From: Corella eumyota
Lineage: Eukaryota > Chordata > Ascidiacea > Phlebobranchia > Corellidae
Assembly: GCA_963082875.1 (NCBI GenBank)
Contig: OY720098.1
Span: 18,662,001 to 18,726,000, forward strand
Length of the DNA: 64,000 bases
Direction: 5' to 3'
The translations under genes were made by a program, and so were the position numbers. Below the pieces are notes generated by a model. The model was given only the letters and a program-made list of their open reading frames with translations. It had not been told where the DNA came from and made no database searches. Of this stretch, positions 46,920-59,383 are shown piece after piece; the stretch's first letter is position 1, and the number at the start of each line of letters is the position of its first letter.

Positions 46920-49900
46920 TGGATTATTTAATAAGATATTTTTTATTGACAGAGGTAATTTTTTAACATGAATCATGAATTTTTCTAAAAAAACATGTGC
47001 AAACCTTGGTAAAACTGAGTAGGTTAGAGTATGTAATTACTACTCTAGTACCAAACGCATTTTCCCCGTTATTAGTGAGGTTAAGTCGGACTTGGATCGG
47101 TTTGTTAGCAGTATCTGATGATATTACGATTAATTCGCCAGCGTTGGATAGTTGTAAAAGTGAAGGGTCAATTCTGTAAAAAGATTTATCAAGTTAAATT
47201 TGGTTGTTGTTTTTGTAATTATTTTGTTGTTGTTTTTGTAATTATTTTGTTGTTGTTTTTGTAATTTATTTGGTTGTTGTTTTTGTAATTATTTGGTTGT
47301 TGTTTTTGTAATTATTTTGTTGTTGTTTTTGTAATTTATTTGGTTGTTGTTTTTGTAATTATTTGGTTGTTGTTTTTGTAACCTGATATAATTATGATAA
47401 TTTGATAATAAGTTTTAATTTTGTTATTGAAGATGTGATAAAAATACAAAATGACATTAAGTCGTATGTTTAAATAGTGTACTATATTTTTACTACAATT
47501 TTAAATGACAATTTTTAAATATTTATTTTGAACTTACAAGTCAATAGAAGATGGTGGTATAGAAATATTACCACTTAGCCCTAAGTCGTAAGAACAGAAA
47601 TCGTCTGATCCACAATTCTTTGCAAACTCAGCTACAGCTCGAGCGCTGTTAGGCTGCGATCTAAAACAATATTAACAAGATTAAAACATATATTGGTATT
47701 ATTGACCGGTAGTGTGGCGAACCGGTCATGGCGTCTGACCACGAGCCGAAAGATTTCGGGTTCAAGCCGCACCAACGTCACACTATTCGCCCTTAAGCCC
47801 GGCGTTCACGAAAAGCTAGATCACGTCATACCAGCACACCCTTTACCCAATAAAAAATACAAAACCTATCGCCTTAAAGTGATATGGAAAAAAAATATAT
47901 TGGTCATATTATAAACGTTTATATGAATGTATTTAAACGAAAATACTGCCTGGCAATGTTTCTTGTAACTTTCCTTTGTAGTTTTTTGAGAAATTTGACT
48001 AAAATTTTTTTTGCATATTTTTTTTTAAATTACGAAAATTGAAATTAAACTTTAGTTAAGAATAACTTACGGGTCACGAACAGATGACAGCGGTGTGGCT
48101 ATATGTTGTGGCGAAAGGTCAAAGTTTAATACCGCTGTAATGTCGGTCGAATAATCGAGAATATTTTGCTAAAAAAATCGTGAAGTGTTGTTAATAACAA
48201 AAACATGCAAATTTATTTATTAAATATTTATCCAAATACTGTTAAAATTTTATAAATTAACCAAGTCCTGTTAATATTAAAGTTTCCAATGTTTTTTAAA
48301 GTTAAGCGTAATCAGGTCATTTATAGGTTATGTTCCCTTAGTTTTTATTATATAGTGTAAACTGGATTATCTTGTCCAAAAATGCGTGCCTTTTGGTCTA
48401 AAATGCATGTTATATCATTGTATATGTTAGTCATAGATATTTTATATCAATTGGTTAGCTATTTTTTAATATAACATTGATTTTTTCTATAGTTACCTTA
48501 ACGTAAATGTCATAGTTCCAACAACTTTGTACGCCTCGTTGTAAAGTTCGGTTTCCACTTCGTGTAAAAGAACCTGTGAGTGTTGAATTTGCAACAGTTC
48601 TGAATTCTATTCGGTTCAGGTTGTTGTCCAATGAAACGTTAAACACAATACCTGAAACGTTGTGAAAATAAAAATTCGTAAAAAAATGTTATTACTTTAT
48701 GTGCATGTAAATAGTTTCAATCAAAATAATAGTTATGTTGTAATTGGCAATGATTGATTATATTTAAACCCTTCCTTATAAAACGATTCCTTTTTCAAAA
48801 CACAGATAAAACTGTTTTTAATAATTAAGGTCACTAATAACATAATTAAAGTGTTATGTTACAGAGTTTTGCAATTTTGTAAGTGATGTATATAGTATGT
48901 TAGTATAGTTGACAATCATAAAATGTCTATAGAACCTCTAAAAAATGTCTGTGGTACTTACAATTTAATTTTCAAAAATACTGGAAAATGATTAACATAA
49001 AAAACCAGGTTACCATATTTTTTGTGTAACGTAGAAAGTACCAAGTAGCGTAGTGATGTATGCCAGTACTTTCTACGTCATCACAAACAGGGGTTCCCTT
49101 TACTTTTTTTTAATTAATTTAAATTTTTTTTTTTAAGTTGTATAACTTAAAAAGTAGATGAAATTATGTAAAGTTAAAATCAATTTAGTGTTCAGTGACA
49201 CCAACTTTATCAATTTTTGAGTATAAAAATATCGCTAATATATGACTTTAAACATAATATAATGACAGTAAACTTTTAAAAAGTATTCTACTTACCAACT
49301 TGGTTTTCTACCGAGGTCCCATTCACAGTTAAACAAGCAGTTAATCGTAAACATTGTCGATTTGCGGTGTTGAAACATTCAAAAATATCGACATCCATGC
49401 GGTTAAAACTAAGCGAGCTTGTAAACTTTGCTACCGGTCGAGATCTAAGTTAAATAAATATAATATTAAGGTTTTTAACTTAGGTTTAAAATTAAATTTT
49501 TTATTTTAAGAGTTTCTAAAAAAATGAATACTTTAAGTTTGATTAGATTTTTAGGTATTTATTTCTCTGTTCATTTTTTCTATGACACTTTTAAATAATT
49601 ATACCTGAAAATAACAACTGTATCGCTTTTGGGGGCTCCCACTGCTACATCGGGGTAAGAATTCCCGTCCAAATCGACCCCACCTTGTAGGGACTGACCA
49701 AAATATTGTAGGTTTGACCCCACCAAGTCAGAGGCTGAAATTTCCTGTAAAAATTGTAAAAATTATTATATGACACTTTTTGGGTTTCATTTTAATAAAT
49801 AGGTATCTATTAAGACATTTTTTATGCTGCTTTTAAATGTTTAAAATTTAACAAACGATATTCGTATTTAAAAATAAAGCGGAAGATATTGTGTTAAACA

Positions 49901-52900
49901 ATTAAAATTTATCGTAACGTTAAAATAGTTACTCTATCGGTTCTGCACAAATTCGAAATACTAGTCAATAGCCCACCCTACAGTTGAAATTATAATTATC
50001 ATAGTATGGTCGCTACTCTCAACTTACGTTTGCTGGCAATAATTTTACCCCCTCACTAAAAACGGTAGTTTTTTTTATAAAATTAAAGGCCTATAAATTT
50101 TTATAATATTTCTTTTAGGGCATACATAAATAAATTGCCCACTAAGCTTTATTATATATAGCATTCTATGAGCGTGACGTTATTTTAAACGTAAATAACA
50201 ACTTACTTGTTTGTACATCGGTTGAATTCCTGTTGCGCTACCGTGATAAACAAACACCGATCCTTGGTCTCCGTACGCGAGAGGTGCGCCTATTATGACG
50301 TCATTGAACCCGTCGTCGTTCAGGTCGCCTGCAGCGGCCATCGCGGATCCGAATCTTCCTCCTGGAAGATTGTTACCAGTTAACACCTCCGGCATATAGG
50401 ATTCGGTTGCCTGTAAAAAAATAAATTATGACGTTATTATTGCATTTTTTTACATGTCAAAATTTAAAAAAATATTTACATGTCAAAATTTTGGTTATTT
50501 TTTATTATAAATCGGGTTTTAACTTATTAATATTTGAAAAAGATTGACTTAACGATATCATAAAGTAAAATAATGTTGCAATAGACTTAGTTTTACAGAG
50601 CACATGGCATTAAATTTAAATTCTATTAAAAGCGCGCCAAATGATAACTTTTTACAGTAGTTAAAATACAAAAAAAACTTACCCAAGTTTGTACAGAGTT
50701 GCTCGCTTGTGAAAGATAAACATAAACTCGTCCCTCGTCATAATTATCGCCAACCCACAGCGGTGCCCCAACTAATAAATCGTCTTTTCCGTCGCCGTTG
50801 ATGTCAGTAGAGAGTAAACTCCCGCCAAAATAACTGCCAAGCTGTCTGTGCGCTGCATTGGCTCGAATGGTTTGAGCGTCGTTAAATTCTTTGCTGTCTC
50901 TGACCGGTCTGTAGACTACGACCTTTATAGAGAACATTTGGGTTAAATACATGGAGAAAATACGCCAAAGTTATATGGCTTAAAACATTGAGTTAAACTT
51001 AATACGGTAATGTTTTTTTTTCAACAAATTTAAATATTTAAAACATAAGAAATGCAAAAAAAATTTCGGCTTTGGGAAAGATTTAAAAGTCAAAGTTTAT
51101 TTAAATGCAATAGAAATACAAAAAATTTCTAAATTGTATGTTCATAAATTTTTTGGGCACTTTTAGCCAACTTTTTCACAACTTTTAGTTTTTTAGTTAA
51201 CGTGACTAAATTACGTAGGGAAATTTTAAGTGACGTTACTTTTTCTGACACGTCCTGTCATTAATTAGGTTTTAATAAGAAATAAAGTGACAGAGGGAAC
51301 CGTTTTTGGCTTAACGTTATATGTTTTCGGAAAATATCAAAAACGAAAATTATATATTAAACAGTCCCATGAAAAAAATAAATAAATTTTTGATCTTCTT
51401 AGAAAAAGCAAATTTTTAAAAGTGCTTTTAAAATTGAACTTACAGCTCCTTCTAATAAATATCTCGGTGCTCCTGTAGCAACAAATTCTTCATTGTCGTT
51501 GTAGATCCCAGTACTTACTGTGTAGCCTGTAATAAAATAAATAAATAAAATAAATAATATTTTACTTTTCAAAAGCTTATGAAATTTCTGTTTTTGCAAT
51601 TTTGAAGGTTTTTTTTTGTTTAATGTTGTTGTAAAATTTGACCTTCGCACATGCAAAAGATTGTTTATATTTTAAAAAAGAAAGTTAAGTTTTAAAAATA
51701 CTAAATTTTAAAATTGTTATAGGTAAAGCGTTATTTATATGTGAAATAATTTTAATTAATTTTTGAATTGTGTTTATATAAGTTTGTAAATTTATTTGCA
51801 CTAAATATAGAAGGATTATTAATATCACTAACGTTTTGGTTAAAATATTTAGAATTTGTTCGTTTAACCACTACGTGTTAAGAAGTACACAACTCACTTG
51901 GCTTATTATAAAAGCTCTATATATTTAAATAAATTGTAAACTTGATACTAACCGAGATAAGATTCCTTTGTTCGGTTAGGTAGCACAAGTTGAACTTGCG
52001 AAAAGTCTGGGATATCAGCTGTCGTGTCGCTTGCCGAATCATATTTAGCTACTGACCCGCTCCAGTCGTAGGCCCCAACTGCCCCCAATACTAGTAACCC
52101 CGACTATAAACACACAAAATATCGGTGAGATGACGTCATATGCTATTAGGGTTTATTTTTATAAAAAAAATTATAAAATTTTTTAAGTTAAATTTATACA
52201 AATTTTAAATCACATTTTAAACAAAATAAAAAATAAAAAATAATAAAGAAGAGAAAGGTATAAAAGTAAAGAAAGAACAGTTTTTCGCACGTTTTTCGAA
52301 ACGGGTTGTTTTTTAAATAAACCGAACTGTTCGCGTCGCAACTGAAAAAAACACGCGATTTTGTACAATTCGAGAATTTATTTTTGTTGACCCAACCTTG
52401 ATTTGGGAATCTAAAATACCTGTGAAAATATGTTAGCCTAAAAATCGGTTAATTTTGGTTTATTCTAAAGTTACACTCTAATAATAAAAAGAAAATTCAA
52501 TACCCGGGTTTTTGTAGGCACTTGTCTTAACGTTGTTGATCATCTAAAATAAATTAAAAAAAAAAAATTAAATTTGGTAAAAAATTTAACCATAACTACG
52601 TAGAAAAAAATAGTATTTTCAACTTTAAATTTATTTCAACATGGTCGATTAAAAGGTCTAATAACAACTTGATAAGAGTATCATAACTATACGTCATTTC
52701 CTCTACGTAAAACGTTAAAAACATTAAGTTTTCATCTACTTAAATACTTATATAACATATAATCCTAATATGCTTATGGTTTATTTATTGTAAACAAATT
52801 ATTAAAAAAAAATTGTTATTGAATTTCGACATAAATTTAAATAATTTTTAAATCTTTAACTTATATTACTACCTTAAGAAACGTATTTAATTTCATATTA

Positions 52901-55900
52901 AACTTAGACTATATAGTTATCCTAAAAACCTTAAAATATTCTTCAAAAATTTAAAAAAGTATTCATTAATATCACAAAAATACAAATAACTCGACTTACC
53001 TTTTGTAAAATAGCTTTTCGTTAAATCTAACTTCTGATGTTCCTGCAACTTAACTTAAGCGAAGTTCTTTGTTCTGGTGTAATATACTTAACAGAACACA
53101 ACACACAATCTACAGCCTCGCATAACACACACATAGACACACACACGCGCGCGGTTGTTTAAAAGACTCATTAATACATAACAATAAGAGACAGAAAGCG
53201 GAAAAGATGACGCGCATGCGCGCACACACGCGCGCGGGAGAACCAATCAGGAAATGACGTCATGGAATGGTGTCATATTCTTGAATGTATTCTGGATTTC
53301 ACAATACGTCAATTGGATTAGATAAATGTGTTCACATTAAATAGGCGTGACGTCATGTTATAACGTTACTGTCTGTTTTTAGCCAACTTTGTGTCAAATT
53401 TGTCTAGATTAAGTGCTTTTTATATGACTATTCTAGCAATTGTTTGATAATGATTTGAACTATATGAGTTATTTAAAAAGACATATGCATAATTGTTTTG
53501 TAAACCTTACAATATAACTTTGAAAGTTCTTAAATTGCTAGCATTTAAAAAAAATTATCGTTAGTCCCTAATATTTTCTAAATATACAGTTTGCAAATGA
53601 AAATTTTAAAGTAAGTTTAAATTTTTTAAAATTTTAGTTTAAGCTATAAAAATGGTATTAGTTTACTGTGTTGCATCGGTTTATAAATATATGTGGGCTT
53701 TCGTTATGTTGTGCATTAACTCGAAACGTTACGTTATAAAAATAAGTTAACCTTGCCAAAGATAGATGACAGTCCCGCCTCGCATTGCATCAACTCGTTG
53801 TTGACACCGGTTTGGGAAGAACCTTAACAAAAACAAAATTAGGAAATTACGTCTGTTTTTGTTTCAGTTGTTTTGAATTGGATTTAATAAATGTCTTTAA
53901 CCGGGTTATATACATATATGGTAAAACCTCTTGCAATAAAATTGTATAAGTAATATGGTTTTAAAATGTTGGTGTTTTGACTGGTGGTTATGGTTTTATT
54001 AGGAAAACTGGTTCAACTAGTAGTTTATTATAGTGGTTTTTACGTTTTTGGGGTTAATTTTTTTTGCTGTTACTTGTCCATTGATTTCTTTGTTAAGGGG
54101 TTATTTAGCTTAAGGCTATTTATTTTGTATGTCTTCTACTAGATTCTGGTTGTAAAAATACATTTCTATTCTACCTTCCATTATTTGAATCCCTCGCTGT
54201 AGTTGTGCAACGATTGTCGACAAATCCTCAAAATCATTAACAGTTATGACTCGATCCTTGTCACCTGCTATCTGTACAAGTTCAGATAACTTGTACTTTC
54301 CAACTCCTACTGCAAAGGACTCTACACCCTCTTCGCTGGCATATTGTGTTGCACTGGGTAGGTCTCTGAATATAAATTAGTGCAAATATTGGAATGTTGA
54401 TTTTTTGTTTTGTTGACTAAAAGTGATATAAACAGGTATAATGAAAGAAAAAATTAAAAAGTTAAATAAATGTAAATACTTGCTGTCATCTGCATAGCCA
54501 TCGGTCAGTAAAATCATAACCCTCCTTGCATCTGGATATCGACTACTAGGTCCATTGAAATCTTGTTTAACTGTTTTATTGATTGCATGTGCAGTCCAAG
54601 TGCTATATGCTTGGTACTGTGTTGAAAAATAAATATTACTCTAAATTACCTAAAGTTGGTTAATTATCGTGATTTAAGTTAAAGCTATAACTTAATATGC
54701 TTTTATTCTTACGATACCGTTGAAATTGTATGTAAAAATGTTATATACTTAAAGAATAGGCCATGTTTGTTTTAACTTAGGAAATATATTAAATTTTGTA
54801 CTGTATTCAGGTGCTTATACATAAAGTATATATTAAAGTTTTGTTTGTACTTATAATAACAAATTTAATATTTAATAAAATTTGTATATTTAAGTGGCAT
54901 TTGTTTTTGAAAAAATTAACTCAAAACTTACTAAAGATGTTACTTTAATTTGCTTACCTCAATTGCGCTAACTTTTTTGTCGAACAATTTTTTATCGTGG
55001 AATTCCCCTAAAGTGATCTCAGTTTTAAGGAAAGGTTGCTTGTCAAAGTTCTTAGTTCCAGGCGGGTAGTAATACGAATATTGCACCTTGAAAAATAACT
55101 GTTTGTTAAGTATTTTGCATTTCGTACAAAATTCACTTTTATTTTTTAAAAGAATTGATGGATCTAGCTATAACTTCATTTAAAATAATTTAAAGTAATT
55201 TTTGCTAAATTTAATTCGATTTGGCACCAAATTTATGTTTAGTATTTTAAAAGGTTAATTTATAGAGCTATAGTTTTTTTATTAAAATTTTTCGTTTGAT
55301 TTGATTTTTTTAACTTTTTTTTCCATATCCCTTTAAGGGGAAAACTTTTTGATAGTCCAAGTGCGTTTTATCAAGTAAGGGTGTGTAATCTAGACGTGTA
55401 TAAGCTTTCCGTAAACGCCGGGCTCAAGGGCAAATAGCGTGGTATTAGTGCGACTTAAACTCGAACTTTTTTGGCTCGTAGTCCGCTGCCATGAACGGTT
55501 CACAACACTTTGATTAGAATTTAAAGGTAATTACTTACCACTCCTACTTGTACTTGTTTTGTGATGTCAAAGCCATCAGTGACGTCTTTGATCCATTCTA
55601 AAACTTTCTGAAAACTTTCGTTCGTGACGGAATAGGATCCGTCCACCACAAACATAAGGTCGATATCGCGCTCAAAGCAACCTGAGTCACGTGATAAAGT
55701 TAGTCACGTGGTAAAGTTAGTCACGTGATACAATATACTAGGTGATAGAAAAAAATAATCAGAAGTCAGTTTTGTCGTGGATTAAATGGTTAGTTAATTC
55801 AATGGTTTCATTAATTGGTTAATTGGTTTCATGGTTTTATGTTAAATAGTTAATTGGTTAAATGGTTTCATGGTTTCATGTTAAATGGTTGCAGGTTAAA

Positions 55901-58276
55901 TGGTAAATAAATTTAATGGTTGCATGTTACATGGGTAATTGGTTGAATATTTAAACCTGTTAAATGGTAATATATTTTTTAAAATAGTGGTTACTGTTTG
56001 ATTGGTTATTTCAAAAATACTTTAATAAAAGATTTTGCTTGCTTAATATATTGCACGAATTCAGTTAATGATAAAAAAAACTGATTTGTTTTACAAGTTA
56101 ATTGATATTATTTGGCTTGCAACGTTAGGTGTAACTTAATAAATTAAATAAGGTTGTTTATAGTTTATTTTATTTTTTTCACTCTTTGGAATTTGAAGGC
56201 ATGCATTAAAATTGTAAATATAATATCATTCACTCTTTGGAATTTGAAGGTATGCATGAAAATTGTAAATATAATATCAAGTAGGTTGACTTACTATCCC
56301 TACAAGGTACTCTCTTGTTCCAAACTGTTACAATTTGTCCATCCCCTCTCCCTACCTCGTTTTTCGAAACATAACACGCCCCCTCAGCTTTGTATGTATT
56401 ACCACAGTCATGGATTCTTAATGGAGCACATACCTGGAATAAATAAAATATTGTTTACCTACTCTTAAATTTTTGAAATCATATAAAATATTTTAATAAT
56501 TGCAATTTTAACCTATTAGGCAGAAACTAAATATATATAGTCGCAACGCAAAATATACTGCGCGCCACAAACGGTGACTTTTAGATGTTTTTTTTGGTAA
56601 CATTGCTGTTTTAACTTTAGTTTGTTAAATGTCTTTTGCTTTATTAAGTAAATGTAGCAAGGTCACGTCATTTCTAATACATTTTTAAACTGAAATTTAA
56701 CCCAATAGGCAAAACTTACTTAACAAAAAAAGCTACGTTTGGTAATATAGTAGTAAAACACAAAACTTTGCGCACCACAATCTAAGATTTTTAGGTATGT
56801 TTTGACAATATTGATATTTCCAACTGTAATAATGCAATAATTATGTAACTCCTTTCCTATGTGTTCCCAGCGAAAAATTCTTCACTTTAACTATAATTTA
56901 TTACTGGTCAAGTATGGCCATCAACTTGACAAACTTGGTTACAACAATTTTTCACTTACGACCAAGGTGTTTTTTCGCAGCATCGTTGTACCAGCATCTG
57001 AAGCTGGGTAGTGGGATAGTGAAAGCCCCAATGCGTCCCTGCTTGCTATTTCAAACCCACTTATATCTCGCTGTACCCCAGCTCTCGTGGTGCAGTTCTT
57101 GCCTTGTGGTATGCTTAAGTTCATGAAATTGCTTTCCGAGGTTTCTGTTAAGTGTTTTGTAAGTAAGGTTGTGATAGAGATTTAAGTTTATTTAAAAAAC
57201 TTTTGGTTTGACTTGACTTGTTAATTATGTTGCTATGGTTCAAGGTTCAAATTTAAAAAAGGAAGATTTTTAAAGTTTTTTAAAGATTTTTTTAGCTAAT
57301 AATACAATATTTACATTGAGTGTTAAGTAAAGGGTAAAGTTAAAGTAATAATTTTAAGTTTATAGAAAACTATTTTTCTTGAAAAATTTTGCAGCTGAAT
57401 TTAGGTTGTGTTTTGTTTATATTTTATAAATATATTTAACCTACCGCATAGATAGGCTGCACCCATAGCATCGGTTGGGTAAAGTGCACTTCTTAACACA
57501 GGGTTAGGTTCTATAACAGGTGTACCCTCTTCTTTAGTTAAATCAGTATAAACTGAGAGTAATTCTGTTGGTGCACCAGCCGCTATTCTATTATAAAATT
57601 TGTTTGTTAAAATTTGATCTAAATTTTTGTTTAATAAATAGTGTTTGATAACATTATGCTGTAAATAAGGCACTGAAATTTGCACATGAAAATTTATTAG
57701 ACGTATAAATGCGTTAGGAGAGTTTAGAAAAAAAGGTCATTTTATAAAAAAATGTATATTTAAAAATGAATAATTCTTTTTAGATAAAGTTTAATATGCA
57801 AATATGATTTTTAATATTTTTTTTACTATTAAATTAATTTATTAAGTTGCTATTATAATTGCGTTAGCACAGTTTAGAATATAAGATTTTTATGAAAAAA
57901 TGTATGTTTAAAAATGTATAAATTCTTTTTTTAGATTAAGTTTAGTTTTCAAATATGAGTTTTAATATTTTTTTAGAATGTAAATTAATTTTTTTAGTTG
58001 ATTTTTAAATTTAGATTTATTATTAAGCAAACCATAAAACACTTACTGTACTGTTTCTTCTTTTCCGTTGTTAATAAGCTGTAGTAGCAAAGTATATCCA
58101 AAAAACGAAGGTGTTCCGTTATTGTTATTCAGTATTTCTCCGAATGCATTTTTCTCAATTCCCCTCACGAAATATTTTAAAGTGTTGCTTTGCGTGTCAA
58201 TGTTGAATCCACAAGTAAGGTTTATAAGAAAAATAACTATTCCAAAATTGATGCCCCATAATTTAATTAGATTCAT
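43652..58276 (-). CDS. Integrin alpha subunit with I domain (gene B), complete
   Basis: Cell-surface adhesion receptor subunit of 1343 residues. Head cassette exons: 58276-58047, 57587-57445, 57144-56960, 56433-56304, 55681-55539, 55086-54958, 54616-54480, 54365-54175, 53822-53752. Body exons: 52103-51953, 51526-51444, 50922-50683, 50410-50207, 49744-49605, 49444-49296, 48651-48497, 48168-48071, 47660-47538, 47173-47005, 46752-46606, 46485-46397, 46265-46176, 45932-45815, 45568-45449, 45193-45056, 44797-44672, 44484-44383, 44170-44042, 43753-43652. It has a signal peptide, then an I domain at about residues 232-428 with MIDAS residues DGSYS, TWTAH and LLTDG. Calcium loops are [18 protein letters not shown] and DLDGNSYPD. 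A membrane segment (LLWVYIVAAIGGLLLLVAIV) precedes the tail, which starts GFFKSKYAD. Exon borders mirror gene A. A second head cassette lies upstream at 59384-63022. Confidence 0.94.
43822..43966 (-). repeat. SINE, tail-truncated; only main-family copy in gene B
   Basis: AATTATGCTGCTGATTAAGTG to CGCGCTGCCGG. In the intron before the last coding exon of integrin gene B. Confidence 0.85.
46878..46920. repeat. (TA)n microsatellite
   Basis: About 14 TA units in the intron between body exons 47173-47005 and 46752-46606. Confidence 0.9.
47199..47388. repeat. Minisatellite, 23-24 bp unit
   Basis: About eight units of TTGTTGTTTTTGTAATTATT with small length changes, in the intron between body exons 47660-47538 and 47173-47005. 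Confidence 0.9.
47703..47900 (+). repeat. Second tRNA-derived SINE family, copy 1
   Basis: Head GGTAGTGTGGCGAACCGGTC with B-box-like TTTCGGGTTCAAGCC, body CGCCCTTAAGCCCGGCGTTC, tail TTAAAGTGATATGGAAAAAA. In a gene B intron. Unrelated to the main SINE beyond its tRNA-like start. Confidence 0.75.
48851..49235 (-). repeat. Hairpin-bearing interspersed element, copy 2
   Basis: Reverse-orientation copy of 1272-1668 across its whole length. The internal hairpin is GTAACGTAGAAAGTACC ... AGTACTTTCTACGTCATC. In the intron between gene B body exons 49444-49296 and 48651-48497. Confidence 0.8.
49961..50170 (-). repeat. Short interspersed element (second MITE-like family), copy 4
   Basis: CAATAGCCCACCCTACAG ... 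CTCTCAACTTACGTTTGCTGG ... AGGCCTATAAATTT ... CCCACTAAGCTTTATTATAT. Lies about 40 bp past the donor of gene B exon 50410-50207. Confidence 0.65.
52397..52543 (-). other. Two small candidate alternative first coding exons of integrin gene B
   Basis: 52543-52504 follows AATTTATTTTAG and opens directly with ATG (MINNVKTSAYKNP), leaving in phase 1 at G|GTATTG. 52419-52397 follows CATATTTTCACAG and encodes GILDSQIK, leaving in phase 0 at AAG|GTTGGG. The next acceptor is the first body exon at 52103, also phase 0. A product starting here would have about 21 new residues, no signal peptide and no I domain. The inference rests on splice sites and phase only. The exons are not present in gene A at the equivalent place. 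Confidence 0.4.
53000..53290 (-). promoter_or_regulatory. Promoter-like region and 5' UTR exon inside integrin gene B
   Basis: On the minus strand an ATG-poor exon ends at 53000 with a strong donor, AAAAG|GTAAGT. Just upstream are a CA/CG-rich stretch, an NRF1-type GCGCATGCGC (53213-53222), CCAATCAG (about 53244) and the CRE-like ATGACGTCAT (about 53256). It sits between the second head cassette and the body exons. The reading as an internal promoter is an inference. Confidence 0.45.
55337..55515 (-). repeat. Second tRNA-derived SINE family, copy 2
   Basis: Reverse copy of the element at 47703-47900: TTTCCATATCCCTTTAAGG tail at the left, AACGCCGGGCTCAAGGGC in the body, and TTGGCTCGTAGTCCGCTGCC plus GAACGGTTCACAACAC as the head. 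In the intron after the first I-domain exon of gene B. Confidence 0.75.
55685..55730. repeat. Triple GTCACGTG direct repeat
   Basis: Three consecutive 17-18 bp units containing GTCACGTG (CACGTG E box) start four bases upstream of the acceptor side of gene B exon 55681-55539. The function, if any, is unknown. Confidence 0.7.
55784..55975. repeat. Degenerate TTAATTGGTT/ATGGTTTCATG repeat
   Basis: Many imperfect units of AATGGTT, AATTGGTT and GGTTTCATGTTA in the intron between gene B exons 56433-56304 and 55681-55539. Confidence 0.7.
56178..56280. repeat. Tandem duplication of about 50 bp
   Basis: CACTCTTTGGAATTTGAAGG ... AAAATTGTAAATATAATATCA occurs twice in direct tandem with three or four differences, just downstream of the donor of gene B exon 56433-56304. 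Confidence 0.85.
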
Positions 58277-59383
58277 TTTTACTTAATAGCATTACTATAC
58301 AAATATTTTTAATTATGAACAGCTAATTTTGCCGAATTTTTTACCTTAAAATTTTAATATCTGATAATTTTTAATAAAACATAGGCTTTAGTGATTTTTC
58401 TAGAAAACCTAAGACAACGTTAGTGAAAAAACAAGATTATACTTGTCGCTATACTATCGATGATATGTTCTATATTATAAGATTGAAAGGGAAGTGCAAT
58501 AGAAATATAAGGTTTTGCGGGTTTCGAATTATTTCAATGATTTCTTTTTCAATAACTCAACGGAAAAACGTCATTTTTAATGCAACACAAATTTACTTAC
58601 TATATACGGGTTCTTTATAGCTTAACTTTTTTACTTTATGTGTCTATACGATATTAAGCTAACCCTTCTTATCCTGAAATATTGCTTACTAGCAATTCTG
58701 TCATATTAAAATATATCAAAGCTTGTTTCTTTTTATTAAAAATTTATATCGCTAAAATTGAAAAAATCCCCAATTATTGAAGCTTTTTGTAAATTTATAA
58801 CTGTTTTCTGTTGGCAGATATCGTTATATCTTTATTTAACATGTAGCCTTGTTCGTTTAGGGTTTAGTCATATGTATCTGAAGCAAGACTGCTATTTTAA
58901 GCACAAGCTAAAATGGTCAAGTTCGTAAAATTGTGTGTAACTTGTTGTTATAATTAGCTCGTGGAAGCAATATGTAGTTTAATTGGCCAATTAGTTAATC
59001 ATCCAATGTGCCAAATATGCTTAACATTTCATTTCGTAATATTGGGTGTCATTTTAAATAAAAGCTTGTAAGTTTACATATGTTTAAATACTAAAAGAGA
59101 TATTCAAATGCAAGTTTAATAACAGCATAAGCAAGGTCACGCAACGTTACCTAATGCTTTGCTAACAGTTTGATTTAACTGAACCGTATTTTGTTGCAGA
59201 AACCTAATTTTGGTATTTCCGAAACAAAATAATACTTGAATAATACGTTGCTGTTATGCGCACCTTATAAAATAAATAACTGTTTTGTTTCTGCAATTTA
59301 TAACTGGTATATCATAGCCCAAAGGTGTAAAAAAGTAGGAGTGAGAAGTAGTAAAGTATTTAAGTTATACTAGTTATATAAAC

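Noticed and set aside
53090-53240. CA/CG-rich run as a mere microsatellite
   Set aside because: It is too irregular, and it holds distinct NRF1-, CCAAT- and CRE-type sites directly upstream of a strong donor.
52504-53752. The two small exons at 52397-52543 as constitutive exons between the head cassette and the body
   Set aside because: Phase would allow it, but it would insert 21 residues into the propeller where gene A and vertebrate I-domain integrins have none. Alternative first exons fit better.
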